A stretch of DNA of 64,000 bases from Synergistaceae bacterium. Lineage in GTDB: Bacteria > Synergistota > Synergistia > Synergistales > Aminobacteriaceae. The notes under the pieces were generated by a model, which was not told the origin of the DNA, made no database searches, and worked only from the letters and a program-made list of their open reading frames with translations. The position numbers and the translations under genes were made by a program. The stretch lies in NCBI GenBank assembly GCA_018436725.1, contig JAHDKT010000042.1, positions 1 through 64,000 of the forward strand, given 5' to 3'. How positions within the stretch are numbered: position 1 is the stretch's first letter; every line of letters begins with the position of its first letter. Positions 8,089-17,245 of the stretch are shown piece after piece.

Positions 8089-9320
8089 CCTTGTACTTTC
8101 CTAAGAATGAGAATGCCGAGTATGAAGGTATACGAGAGAATAGCGATCGCCAGTGAGCTTGATCCGGTCACTTGCGTAACTATGCCGAAAATCGCAGGTC
8201 CGAGTATGCCTGAAAATTTACTGGAAATATCGTAAAAGCCAAAAAACTCGGCAGTGCGTCCGGGGGGTATCATCGAAGCGAAGAAACTTCTGCTGATTGC
8301 TTGTGTTCCGCCCTGAACCATCCCTACGGCTATGGCCAGTCCCCAGAAGTGCCACGGCTTGCTGATGAATATTCCCGCGATTATCAGACAAAGATAGAAG
8401 TAAAGACCGGTGAGAATCGTCTTTTTGCTTCCTATTCGCGATGCAAGCGTACCGAAGGCGAGAGAGAACGGTATGCCGACAAACTGCGTAAGAAGGAGCG
8501 CTCCTACAAGGTGGTTCATGGAGATACCCAATTGAGAGCCGTAGATAGCAGCCATGCGAATGATGGTACCAATACCGTCGTTGTAGAACCAGAATGCAAC
8601 GAGAAAGAGAAAAAGATTGCGGAAAGAGCGTATATCTCTGAAGGTGCTGCGGAGCCTCGCTGCGCCGCCCCTCAGCGCTTCGGCAGTGTATTTGCGTTTG
8701 TATTCGACGGGCGGTTCTGCGACATTGAGCAGCACCGGTACTGTAAACCCTGCCCACCAGAATGCCACGGAGAGGAAGGAGAGTCGCGCTCCGAGCGTTC
8801 CCGGAAGAAGGGCGATAAATACGAAGTTTATCGCGAGCAGAACGCCGCCGCCGAGATACCCCAGAGCATACCCTTGCGAAGATACCATGTCCACACGCTC
8901 CGGCGGTACAAGAGAGGGGAGGAGGGCATCGTAAAAAATGATGGATATAGTAAAGCCGACTGTGCCTCCCGCCATGAGAAGTAAGGCGAGCAACCAGTCG
9001 CCCGGGCCTATCAGAGCCATGCTTCCGGTCGAAAAGATTCCGAGGCCGGTAAAGAGAGCGAGAAGGCGTTTTTTTGATCCTTGAACGTCGGCAAGCGCTC
9101 CGAGCAAAGGGGAAAGGAATGCGCTGAGAAAAAGCGCCGCCGACGCCGTGTAGGCCCAGTAGGCGGTCGAAAGGTTCGGGGCAAGCCCCTGCGAGGCCAC
9201 CTCACGGAAGTAAACAGGATAGATCGCCGCCATGATCGTTGTGGCGAATGCCGAATTGCCGACATCGTAGGCGCACCACGAAAGAACTTTTTTTTCCAGT
9301 TTTCGGAAAGAAGGAAGCAT
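8085..9320 (-). CDS. MFS transporter, UMF1/Atg22-like
   Basis: A 411-residue inner-membrane transporter with about twelve hydrophobic segments. The N-terminal WCAYDVGNSAFATTIMAAIYPVYF motif is characteristic of the UMF1 branch of the major facilitator superfamily, related to yeast Atg22, which is thought to export amino acids. The loop GALADVQGSKKRLL matches the MFS loop 2-3 signature, and the second half carries FWFYNDGIGTIIRMA. The start at ATG 9320 is preferred because it has a GGAGAGGAG site. It is in an overlapping leftward arrangement with the deacetylase gene. The substrate is unknown. Confidence 0.85.
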   Translation of the reverse strand: MLPSFRKLEKKVLSWCAYDVGNSAFATTIMAAIYPVYFREVASQGLAPNLSTAYWAYTASAALFLSAFLSPLLGALADVQGSKKRLLALFTGLGIFSTGSMALIGPGDWLLALLLMAGGTVGFTISIIFYDALLPSLVPPERVDMVSSQGYALGYLGGGVLLAINFVFIALLPGTLGARLSFLSVAFWWAGFTVPVLLNVAEPPVEYKRKYTAEALRGGAARLRSTFRDIRSFRNLFLFLVAFWFYNDGIGTIIRMAAIYGSQLGISMNHLVGALLLTQFVGIPFSLAFGTLASRIGSKKTILTGLYFYLCLIIAGIFISKPWHFWGLAIAVGMVQGGTQAISRSFFASMIPPGRTAEFFGFYDISSKFSGILGPAIFGIVTQVTGSSSLAIAILSYTFILGILILRKVQG

Positions 9321-9430
9321 CTGAAACTCCTCTCCACGCACAAGATACGGATACAATCCGCTAAGAATATCATATCATGCTTTCTTGGGGGGAACTTCTT
9401 CTTCCGCGCCCTATGGAGAGGCTTTTCGAG

Positions 9431-9439
9431 TGTTATAAT
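9431..9439 (+). promoter_or_regulatory. Extended -10 promoter for dCMP deaminase run
   Basis: TGTTATAAT at 9431-9439 lies 28 bases before the start of the dCMP deaminase gene, with no clear -35. It would drive at least the deaminase and HD-domain genes, which overlap. Confidence 0.6.
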
Positions 9440-9466
9440 CGAAAAAAAGGTTCAAGGAGGCGGATC

Positions 9467-9997
9467 ATGAGTTTTTCAAGACCGGAGTGGGACATGTACT
9501 TCATGATGATGGCGTGCGTCGCCGCAACGAGGAGCACCTGCATTCGCCGAAGAGTCGGCGCGGTCGTCGTCAGGGGCAGGCAGATCGTCAGCACCGGATA
9601 CAACGGAGCCCCGAAAGGACTGCCTCACTGCGCGGACGTAGGGTGTCTTCGCGCCATCCTCTCCATCCCTTCCGGAGAACGGCATGAAATGTGCAGAGGT
9701 TCCCATGCGGAAATGAATGCGATCTCTCAAGCCGCAGCAACCGGTGTATGCACGGCGGGCGGGCACATTTACTGTACGCATGAACCGTGCTCCTTCTGTA
9801 CGAAAGCGATCATAAACGCCGGTATAATCCGGGTGGTTTTTATTCACCCTTACCCCGACGCTCTTGCGCGAGAGATGCGGTCTCAAGCTTCGATGGAGGT
9901 AACGTGTCTTTCTTCCGAATTTTTCGCTTCCGCGGGGGCGCTGTTTGAAGAGATTTTCATGCCGGTCGAAAAATCAAGGAGGATCGAATCTGAATGA
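9467..9997 (+). CDS. dCMP deaminase family protein
   Basis: A 176-residue zinc enzyme of the cytidine/deoxycytidylate deaminase family (ComEB-like), converting dCMP to dUMP for thymidylate synthesis. The zinc and catalytic residues are all visible: H80-A81-E82 in the SHAEMNA motif and P107-C108-x2-C111 (PCSFC). The substrate-loop phrase GYNGAPKGLPHC is typical. ATG 9467 has an AAGGAGG site; longer forms would add an unlikely N-terminal extension. The last base of its stop overlaps the next gene (ATGA at 9994-9997). Confidence 0.93.
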   Translation: MSFSRPEWDMYFMMMACVAATRSTCIRRRVGAVVVRGRQIVSTGYNGAPKGLPHCADVGCLRAILSIPSGERHEMCRGSHAEMNAISQAAATGVCTAGGHIYCTHEPCSFCTKAIINAGIIRVVFIHPYPDALAREMRSQASMEVTCLSSEFFASAGALFEEIFMPVEKSRRIESE

Positions 9998-10578
9998 ACT
10001 ACACACGGGAAGACGCTCTGAACCTTTTGAAACAGCACAACAAGGACGAGGGGCACATCAAACATGCTCTTGCAGTCGAGGCTTCGATGAAATATTTCGC
10101 GGAAAAGATGAACGGCGATGTCGAAAAATGGGGACTTGCAGGGCTGCTTCACGACATCGACTGGGAGGAAATGCAGAATACTCCGGAGCGCCATACGATC
10201 GAAGGGGCGCGCTGGCTTTCCGAAGAGGGGTATCCCGAGGAGATCGTAAGGGCGGTTCTTGCTCATGGATGGGGAATATGTTCGAACGTGAAGCCGGAGA
10301 CCGACATGGAAAAGGTGTTGTTTACGGTCGACGAACTCACAGGGCTTGTTATGACCGCCGCATTGGTACGCCCCAGCCGGTCGGTGCGGGATCTCGAAGT
10401 AAAGTCGGTTAAGAAGAAGTGGAAAGACAAAGCGTTCGCGAAAGGGGTGAATCGCGAGCTGATAGTTCAAGGTGCGGAAATGATTCCGATGTCCTTGGAT
10501 ACCGTCATCGAGTGGGTTATTTTCGCCATGAGGCGGATCGAACCGGAGCTTGGACTCGGAGCGGCGGCGGAGGCCTGA
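9994..10578 (+). CDS. HD-domain phosphohydrolase
   Basis: A 194-residue HDIG-type metal-dependent phosphohydrolase. The metal ligands are H24 (GHIKHALAVE), H53-D54 (LLHDIDWE), H67 and a later Asp in FTVDELTG. The family includes nucleotidases and small predicted hydrolases, and the substrate here cannot be told. Translation is coupled to the dCMP deaminase by a 4-base overlap, so action on a nucleotide is a reasonable guess. The Ala/Glu-rich end (GAAAEA) is probably disordered. Confidence 0.85.
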   Translation: MNYTREDALNLLKQHNKDEGHIKHALAVEASMKYFAEKMNGDVEKWGLAGLLHDIDWEEMQNTPERHTIEGARWLSEEGYPEEIVRAVLAHGWGICSNVKPETDMEKVLFTVDELTGLVMTAALVRPSRSVRDLEVKSVKKKWKDKAFAKGVNRELIVQGAEMIPMSLDTVIEWVIFAMRRIEPELGLGAAAEA

Positions 10579-10685
10579 GAAACAACGCTTTTCCGCGTCT
10601 TTGCCGATGTGCGGAGTATTTCCTCGTTGATACCATATTTCACGGAATACAGATCCCCCGAACCGGGGAAAAAGGAGTGAGTAGT

Positions 10686-11321
10686 ATGCCTGTACGAGTC
10701 TTTCTTGCCGACGATCATCCGTTGACGCGAGCCGGCATATCGGCCTACCTTGCACAGGAGTCTTCCGTGGAGTTGGTGGGTGAGGCGGAGGACGGGGAGA
10801 CGGCGTGGAAGCTGATTTCCGAGATACGCCCCGATGTAGCGCTGTTGGACATTCGGATGCCCGGAGAGGATGGTGTCGCCGTTGCCAGGCGGGTCAAGGA
10901 GTCGGGGCTACCTGTGGCGGTTGTAATGCTGACTTCGTACGATGCCCAGCAGTATGTTCTTGCCTCTCTTCGAGCCGGCGCAAGGGGGTTCATTCTGAAA
11001 ACGGCAACACCGGAGGAGATCACCAGAGCAATCATTACCGTTGCTAAAGGCGGATTTTACCTTGACTCCGAAGTAGCCTCCGCGATGGGGGACGGGGAAT
11101 TTTCTCCGGAACAGCTCTCTGCCAGAGAGAGAGAGGTGCTCATTCTGGCGTCGAAAGGTTTTTCCAGCAAGGAGGTCGCGGCCCGTCTCTTTATCAGCGA
11201 GCGAACCGTTCAGACCCACCTCGCTTCGATCTACGACAAGCTGGGCGCGAAAAACAAAACGGAGGCGCTCTTGCTGGCGCTGAAATACGGGGTAGTAACC
11301 CTGGAGGAACTGCTTGAATGA
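10686..11321 (+). CDS. NarL/FixJ-type response regulator
   Basis: A 211-residue two-domain regulator. The receiver domain (1-120) has the acidic pair D9-D10, phosphoacceptor D55 (ALLDIRMPG) and Lys105 (FILKTATPEE). The C-terminal LuxR-type helix-turn-helix occupies about 145-205 (LSAREREVLILASKGFSSKEVA, ISERTVQTHLASIYDKL). A strong AAAAAGGAG site fixes the start. The histidine kinase follows with an ATGA overlap, so the pair forms one two-component system. Target genes are unknown. Confidence 0.95.
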   Translation: MPVRVFLADDHPLTRAGISAYLAQESSVELVGEAEDGETAWKLISEIRPDVALLDIRMPGEDGVAVARRVKESGLPVAVVMLTSYDAQQYVLASLRAGARGFILKTATPEEITRAIITVAKGGFYLDSEVASAMGDGEFSPEQLSAREREVLILASKGFSSKEVAARLFISERTVQTHLASIYDKLGAKNKTEALLLALKYGVVTLEELLE

Positions 11322-12721
11322 GAAGGCACCTCCTTCTCTTCATTATTTTCGCCCTCATGCTCCCTTCGTTCGCAGTGCTTTTAGTCTCCGGAATAGGGAT
11401 ACTCCAGCATGAATGGGCTATCCGTTCCGTGGCACGATCCTATGTTCAGGAGATGGCTGAAAATGTGGCGTCAAGAGTTATCGCTAGCGAGCCTCTAGGA
11501 TGGGGAATGGAACTGAATATGCTGGGGATACACGGTTTTCGGGTTTTTACCTGGGGACCGTCCCTTCCCGGATGGGTCGCCGTGCTTCACGCGGACGGCA
11601 GACTGCTCTTTTCCTCTCCCGGAGCGAATATAGCCGCGGTCTGGCGTCCGAACATACCGATCGGGCGAGCGGTCGAGATAAAAGACAAGAACGGAGACCT
11701 GTACACACTGGCGGTATATCCCGTCAGAGGGGGGGAGCGTTTTGTGATCGCTGCTGTTGCATGGGAGCAGCTGCTCGGTCCCCTTGCCAGAGGAGGTATG
11801 CTCTGGTCTATTCTTGTCGTCCTCATGGCGATCTGCATTCTCCTTGCCCTCTGGGCACTCTGGAGATGGCTAATACGTCCTCTCCGCCGCCTTGTCGCCG
11901 AACTTGAAGGCCTCAGTTGGGGGCGAGATCTTCCCGGCCCGTCCGATCCGAGAGCCGTCGGAGAGATAGGCAGCCTTCGCGAGGCGCTTTATAAACTCGC
12001 CAGTGCGGCGGTAGAACGAACGCACCTTCGCAACAGGTATGTCAACGATATCGTCAGAGTCCAGGAAGGAGAGAAATCCAGGATTGCACGGGAGCTTCAC
12101 GACGGACCGCTTCAGAATATCACGGCGATGATACAGCAAGTTCGTCTTTCAAGAATGTGCCGAAACGAGGAGGGAGTCAAAGACCACCTTCTTCTCGCGG
12201 AGGAGACCGCGCACCTGGTGGTACGCGAGCTTCGGGAAATGTGCGACGAGCTTTCTCCTCCCTGGATCGATCTCGGACTCGAACAGGCCATGACTGAATT
12301 GAGCGAACGCCTTGCCCGCCATTTCAATATAAGCATCGTGATGGAGATAGATGATTCTTTGGAGATTGAACGTGAAAAACTGCTTTCGCTCTTCCGCATC
12401 TTTCAGGAGGGAGTATCCAACTCCGTTCGTCATGGAAAAGCGAAGGAAATGCGCGTCAATATATTCAGGGACGGTGAAAATGTGATCTTCGAGATGGAGG
12501 ATAACGGCGACGGATTCGACCTCGAAGTGAACTACGAGACGCTTCGAGTGGAAGGTCACCGGGGATTGGCAAACATGCTCGAACGAATGACGCTGATCGG
12601 GGGAAGGCTTGAAGTGCGCTCCCGTAAAGGGGAGGGCGCGCTGATACGGTGTGTTCTTCCCTCGGATAATGAAATGGTTCCCATTATGGAAGGGGGATAT
12701 CCCGAACGGGAAAAACTATGA
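11318..12721 (+). CDS. Membrane sensor histidine kinase (HisKA_3)
   Basis: A 467-residue kinase with an N-terminal membrane helix (about 5-27), a roughly 135-residue extracytoplasmic sensor region, a second helix (about 163-185), a HAMP-like linker, a HisKA_3 dimerisation domain with phosphorylated His261 (RIARELHDGPLQN) and a GHKL ATPase domain (FQEGVSNSVRHGKA, MEDNGDGFDL). This layout matches NarX/DegS-type kinases, the usual partners of NarL-type regulators such as the one encoded just upstream. The signal is unknown. It overlaps both neighbours by 4 bases, so regulator, kinase and the following nuclease are translated together. Confidence 0.93.
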   Translation: MRRHLLLFIIFALMLPSFAVLLVSGIGILQHEWAIRSVARSYVQEMAENVASRVIASEPLGWGMELNMLGIHGFRVFTWGPSLPGWVAVLHADGRLLFSSPGANIAAVWRPNIPIGRAVEIKDKNGDLYTLAVYPVRGGERFVIAAVAWEQLLGPLARGGMLWSILVVLMAICILLALWALWRWLIRPLRRLVAELEGLSWGRDLPGPSDPRAVGEIGSLREALYKLASAAVERTHLRNRYVNDIVRVQEGEKSRIARELHDGPLQNITAMIQQVRLSRMCRNEEGVKDHLLLAEETAHLVVRELREMCDELSPPWIDLGLEQAMTELSERLARHFNISIVMEIDDSLEIEREKLLSLFRIFQEGVSNSVRHGKAKEMRVNIFRDGENVIFEMEDNGDGFDLEVNYETLRVEGHRGLANMLERMTLIGGRLEVRSRKGEGALIRCVLPSDNEMVPIMEGGYPEREKL

Positions 12722-14319
12722 GACTGAAAATAATAGGCGCCGCCGGAGAAGTTACCGGCTCGAGCTATCTTCTGGAGTGCGGGGGCAGCCGCGTCCTGGT
12801 CGATTGCGGCATATTCCAGGGCAAGGACGATGAGCGAAAGAACCGCGAGCCGTTCTCGTTCTCCGCGCACTCGCTCGATGCCGTGCTCCTCACGCATGCC
12901 CATATGGACCATTCGGGGAGAATACCTCTACTGGTCAAAGAGGGTTTTAAGGGGAAAGTATGGGCTACTTTACCTACGCTGGAGCTGGTTAAGGTCCTCT
13001 GGTACGACTCCGCGAACCTTATGAAGGAAGAGGCTGAATGGAGAACGAAAAAGAACTCCAGAAAAGGCCTTGATCCCGTGAAACCGATGTATACGCGCGA
13101 CGATGTGGACGACGCGATAAAGATGCTCTCCGCGGCAAGCTATGACGATAAACTTCCCGTAGCTCCCGGCATCTCGGTTCGTTTCAGAGATGCCGGTCAT
13201 ATTCTCGGAAGCGCTATCCTTGAAGTTTGGCTTGAAGAGGACGGGAAGCAAGTAAAGGTCGTTTTCAGCGGCGACCTGGGTCCCCAGCAGACTGTCATGG
13301 AAAGAAACCCGGCTATAATCACATCGGCGGACTATGTGGTCATGGAGTCGACCTACGGAGATCGTCTGCACAAAAGCAACGCCGAAAGCAGGGATGAGTT
13401 CCGCGATGTTCTTTCTACGGCGTTGAAGGACAAAGCGAAAGTGTTCATACCCAGCTTCGTGGTTGACCGTGCTCAGAGAATCCTCTACGAATTGGCTCTC
13501 TTAAAGGACGAAGGGATACTGGACGGCAATGTTCCCATCTTCTTCGATTCTCCCATGGGGGTAAAAGCCACCGAGATCTATAAAAAACACATGAACCTTC
13601 TTTCTTCGGAGATTCAGCAATATGTAAGTAAAGAAAAGGACCCCTTCGCTCCGGGGCGACTCAAATACGTATCAAGCGTCGAAGAATCCCAGTCGATCAA
13701 CGATGTAGGGAATGCGGTGGTAGTTGCCGGAAGCGGCATGGCCAATGGAGGACGCATCGTCCATCATTTGAAGCATGGAATCTGGAATCCGAAGAACCAT
13801 GTCGTCTTCGTCGGATATCAAGCTCGAGGAACGCTCGGCCGGAGAATAGTCGACGGAGAGAAGAACCTTCGGATCGCAGGAGAGGATGTCTCCGTAAAGG
13901 CGCGCATACACACCATCAACGGTTTCTCCGCGCATGCGGATCGTGACGACCTGCTTTCGTGGGCCCGCAATTTTTCAACGGCGCCCCTCTTCCTCATTAC
14001 GCACGGCGAGCCTCAATCATCCCTGGCGCTCTCCGAAACGCTTTCAGGGGCGGGAATGAAAGGCGTTGTTCCTGTCGCCGGACAGGAGATCGAGCTTGAA
14101 CCCAATGGTGCGGGTAAAGCTCTCCACGTCGCGGAACAGCCGGTAGTGCTCAGAAGAGAAGAGGTTTCAACGCTTCTTTCGGAAATTTTGACGCTTGCTT
14201 CCGGGCTTCAAAACCGTTCCGTGCCAATACAGGAAGAGGGGATTCTTTCTCTTTTGAAATCAAGCAGGATTCTCCTTGAAACGGCGAGCGAGAAAATAAA
14301 CGAGCATTCGAAGACGTAA
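12718..14319 (+). CDS. Beta-CASP metallo-beta-lactamase nuclease
   Basis: A 533-residue protein of the CPSF/YsmA-like beta-CASP family, enzymes that cut or trim RNA with two zinc ions. The N-terminal metal motif is H60-A-H62-M-D64-H65 (LLTHAHMDHSG). Further ligands lie in DAGHILGSA and FSGDLGP, the beta-CASP insert starts at MESTYGDR, and the terminal His motif is FSAHADRDDL. The C-terminal 90 residues are an extra helical piece. The start overlaps the histidine kinase stop, an unusual partnership, and suggests joint expression rather than a shared pathway. A hairpin at 14330-14358 follows. The RNA substrate is unknown. Confidence 0.9.
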   Translation: MRLKIIGAAGEVTGSSYLLECGGSRVLVDCGIFQGKDDERKNREPFSFSAHSLDAVLLTHAHMDHSGRIPLLVKEGFKGKVWATLPTLELVKVLWYDSANLMKEEAEWRTKKNSRKGLDPVKPMYTRDDVDDAIKMLSAASYDDKLPVAPGISVRFRDAGHILGSAILEVWLEEDGKQVKVVFSGDLGPQQTVMERNPAIITSADYVVMESTYGDRLHKSNAESRDEFRDVLSTALKDKAKVFIPSFVVDRAQRILYELALLKDEGILDGNVPIFFDSPMGVKATEIYKKHMNLLSSEIQQYVSKEKDPFAPGRLKYVSSVEESQSINDVGNAVVVAGSGMANGGRIVHHLKHGIWNPKNHVVFVGYQARGTLGRRIVDGEKNLRIAGEDVSVKARIHTINGFSAHADRDDLLSWARNFSTAPLFLITHGEPQSSLALSETLSGAGMKGVVPVAGQEIELEPNGAGKALHVAEQPVVLRREEVSTLLSEILTLASGLQNRSVPIQEEGILSLLKSSRILLETASEKINEHSKT

Positions 14320-14329
14320 TCGCGAGCAT

Positions 14330-14358
14330 GTCCGGGGGAACGAAGCGTTCTCCCGGAC
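14330..14358 (+). terminator. Hairpin between nuclease and next gene
   Basis: A 13-bp stem (14330-14342 with 14346-14358, one G-U pair) has a 3-base loop and is followed by TCTT only. It is probably a leaky terminator between the two-component/nuclease operon and the gene at 14376. Confidence 0.5.
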
Positions 14359-14375
14359 TCTTACGGAGGTGACGC

Positions 14376-15920
14376 ATGCGCAAAGGCCTGATTTCTTCCG
14401 GCGTTCTTATCGCCGCTTTCTTTCTGCTCATCATCATGGCGTTATACGGAGATCGGGGCCCTGAGGGACGTCATCCGTTCTCGGCAATTCCGGAGCCTGC
14501 GAACGGCGCCCTGTTTCTCTACTTCGAAGGCAAGAATACCGAGGAATTTTTGCCTTTGTCGAGGACGGCGGCGAAAATAGGAGGAAGACGGACGCGTGCT
14601 TTTAAAGCGCTGAGCGTTCTTTCTCCTCTTTTTGAGAGCGCGGGAGAGACTGCCGCTCTGCTGACATGGGAGGGAAATTCCGTTCACTTCTTCATGTCCG
14701 CAAAGTTGCAGCAGGAGACGACGCATGCGTTGGCCGAGGGAAGATTCCCACGAGAGGCAGCCGGAAAACTGCGGGATATTTCCCTGCATGAAACATCTCC
14801 GGGGCTTTTCGTTGTGCAGAGAAACGGTATGCCGCTACCGCTTCATTTCGGTGTCCGGGGAGGAATTTCTCTGTTTGCTTCCTCCCAGGAAAAAGTCGAA
14901 CGAATGATCGTGGCGCTCGAGAAGCAAACGCATTCTATCGACAACTTCAGGAAGATAGAACAGCGATGGCCTAATCATATCCTCTTTTCGGACGGGGGCT
15001 TACTCTCCGGAGTGGCATCCATGGAAGGGTTGCCTGCGACGAAAGGAAATCTGATAATTTCGGCTGCATGGCGTAAGGAGGCCTCCGAAGGGAGAATGGA
15101 GTGGAGAATCGAAGGACTGTCGGAAATTTTCCCACCTTCGTTCGTGGAGGGATTGCGAAGCGTGCGCTTGGATGACGGGCACTCTTTCCCCGAACCCCTT
15201 GTTGCGGCGGCGGGTTTCAATATCCCGGACGGAATTTCGGCTTTTTTCGACCATGAGAGATTCGGGAATCTACGAGAGCACTGGGATAACGGAGACAAGC
15301 TGTTCCGCGAGGTGCTTCCTGGCCCGTGCATTCTTTCTCTCTGCGGCAGCAGCAAGTTTCTCGTATTCTCCCTCCCGGGGATTCTGCTTGAACTCCCTGA
15401 ACGCGGGTGGAGAGGTGAGGCGTTTGTCGATCGCTTTTGGAAAAGAGAGTGGAGCGCGTTGGTTCCCGGTATTGAAAAAATCGACGCTTTCCCGATGGGA
15501 GGCACCACAGCGATTCCCTTCTCAATACTCGCTGCTGCGAACTTCCGGATACTTCAGCTCGGTTTGATCGACAGAGACGCTTTGCGCCATGAACGATTTC
15601 GTCCGCTCCGGGAGTATGCTCCGACGCTTGAAAATAGAGAGAACGTTTTTTTCTGGGCGTATCTGGATATACCAAAGATCGCTTCCGCCCTGCAAAATCT
15701 TGCCAAGACGGGCAGGATGGCGGAGAAAATGGGCAAAAATCTCAGAATGAGCCCGAATGCTCTCTTCCAGGCAGCGAAAGCCCTCGAGGGTTTGGGAACT
15801 CTTACTGTGGTGATGCCTGTACCAGGGGAGGGCTTTCTCGAATGGAGAGCAACGGGAGAACGGGCAGGCGATGAACCGGAACAAGACGATCTTGTGCTAA
15901 CAAGTCAGGATTCATTTTAG
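14376..15920 (+). CDS. Membrane-anchored protein of unknown function (DUF3352-like layout)
   Basis: A 514-residue protein with one N-terminal signal-anchor helix (about 5-25) and a large extracytoplasmic part. Its layout recalls DUF3352-type proteins: anchor, AIPEPANGALFLYFEG, repeated alpha/beta stretches and a later LLELPERGWRGEAF segment. That match is weak. No catalytic motif is seen. The start has a GGAGG site. The gene sits directly upstream of tyrS with 19 bases between them and likely shares its transcript. Function is unknown. Confidence 0.7.
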   Translation: MRKGLISSGVLIAAFFLLIIMALYGDRGPEGRHPFSAIPEPANGALFLYFEGKNTEEFLPLSRTAAKIGGRRTRAFKALSVLSPLFESAGETAALLTWEGNSVHFFMSAKLQQETTHALAEGRFPREAAGKLRDISLHETSPGLFVVQRNGMPLPLHFGVRGGISLFASSQEKVERMIVALEKQTHSIDNFRKIEQRWPNHILFSDGGLLSGVASMEGLPATKGNLIISAAWRKEASEGRMEWRIEGLSEIFPPSFVEGLRSVRLDDGHSFPEPLVAAAGFNIPDGISAFFDHERFGNLREHWDNGDKLFREVLPGPCILSLCGSSKFLVFSLPGILLELPERGWRGEAFVDRFWKREWSALVPGIEKIDAFPMGGTTAIPFSILAAANFRILQLGLIDRDALRHERFRPLREYAPTLENRENVFFWAYLDIPKIASALQNLAKTGRMAEKMGKNLRMSPNALFQAAKALEGLGTLTVVMPVPGEGFLEWRATGERAGDEPEQDDLVLTSQDSF

Positions 15921-15939
15921 ACCAGCAGGAGGGAAAAAC

Positions 15940-17220
15940 ATGTTTTTAGATGCGCTTCATGTTCTCAAAGAACGAGGACATGTGGAATGGTGCAGCAACG
16001 AAGAGGAATTGAGCGATCTTTTTTCAAGAGAGATGGTGACGGCCTACGTCGGATTCGACCCCACTGCGGACAGTCTTCACGTAGGGCACCTCATTCCGAT
16101 AATGGCTTTGGCGTGGATCCAACGCTGCGGCCATAGACCCATACCTCTCGCAGGCGATGGCACAGGATTGATCGGCGACCCTTCAGGAAAGAGCAAAGAA
16201 CGAAATCTCCTCACCATTGAAAAGGTACAGGAAAACATGGTAGGCGTAAAAAAGCAGCTTGCCCGTTTCCTCGATTTTGATCGCGGCGAGTCATCCGCTG
16301 TGATGATAAACAACTCCCAATGGCTTGGCGCCCTTACTTTTCTTGAAGTGCTCAGGGATGTTGGAAAACATTTTTCGGTCAACGCCATGGTTTCAAGAGA
16401 ATATGTGAAAAGCCGCCTGGAAGACCCCGAAAAGAGCATCTCCTATACGGAATTTTCGTATGTTCTTCTGCAGGCCTACGACTTTCTGCATCTTTTCCAG
16501 ACTTTCGGATGCCGTTTGCAGATGGGCGGGAACGACCAACAGGGCAATATCATCTCCGGTATCGATCTTGTGAGAAAAAAAACGGGAGGCGAGGTCTTCG
16601 GGGCGACGCAACCTCTGCTTCTTACCTCGTCCGGCACGAAGTTCGGGAAAACGGAGGAGGGAGCGGTCTGGCTCGATCCGGCCCGGACATCTCCCTACAA
16701 GTTCTACCAGTTCTGGGTGAACACGGAAGATCAGACGGTAGAAAAGCTCTTGAAGCTCTTTACCTTCCTTTCTCTCGAAGAAATCAGCGACATCATGAAA
16801 ACGCATACCGCTTCTCCGGAGCGCCGCGAAGCGCAGAGGAAACTGGCGTTCGAAGTTACTTCAATCGTTCACGGGAAAGAGAGCGCCGAAATGACCAGAA
16901 AAGCGAGCGCCATTCTTTTCGGGGATACGTTCGAACCGCGAGAGCTTTCGTCGGTCATGCTGGATACTCTTGCGGGCGAAGTGCCGTCGGGGGCGGCGCC
17001 GCGAGCCTTTCCGACCATGCTAACCGATATACTTGCCTCTGCCGGAGCCTGTTCCTCCAAGAGCGAAGTGCGGCGCCTTGTAAAAGGCGGTGGACTCTCT
17101 GTAAACGGTGTCAAAATAACAGAGGAAGACGCGTCGGTTTCCGAGGAAGATATTCTCGCCGGGAAATACCTCTTTATTCGCCTTGGAAAGAAGCGCTTCT
17201 TCATGATTCTTTTCGAATAG
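15940..17220 (+). CDS. tyrS: Tyrosyl-tRNA synthetase
   Basis: It attaches tyrosine to tRNA-Tyr. The 426-residue class I synthetase carries the HIGH signature as HVGH (47-50, in FDPTADSLHVGHL) and the second signature as KFGKT starting at Lys234, which is the usual TyrS form of KMSKS. The Tyr-binding YTEFSYVLLQAYDF and GGNDQQGNI segments are intact. An S4-like RNA-binding domain covers the C-terminal 65 residues (EVRRLVKGGGLSVNG). An AGGAGGG site precedes the start. Confidence 0.97.
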   Translation: MFLDALHVLKERGHVEWCSNEEELSDLFSREMVTAYVGFDPTADSLHVGHLIPIMALAWIQRCGHRPIPLAGDGTGLIGDPSGKSKERNLLTIEKVQENMVGVKKQLARFLDFDRGESSAVMINNSQWLGALTFLEVLRDVGKHFSVNAMVSREYVKSRLEDPEKSISYTEFSYVLLQAYDFLHLFQTFGCRLQMGGNDQQGNIISGIDLVRKKTGGEVFGATQPLLLTSSGTKFGKTEEGAVWLDPARTSPYKFYQFWVNTEDQTVEKLLKLFTFLSLEEISDIMKTHTASPERREAQRKLAFEVTSIVHGKESAEMTRKASAILFGDTFEPRELSSVMLDTLAGEVPSGAAPRAFPTMLTDILASAGACSSKSEVRRLVKGGGLSVNGVKITEEDASVSEEDILAGKYLFIRLGKKRFFMILFE

Positions 17221-17245
17221 GCGCGGAAGAGAGGGGAGGATGCAC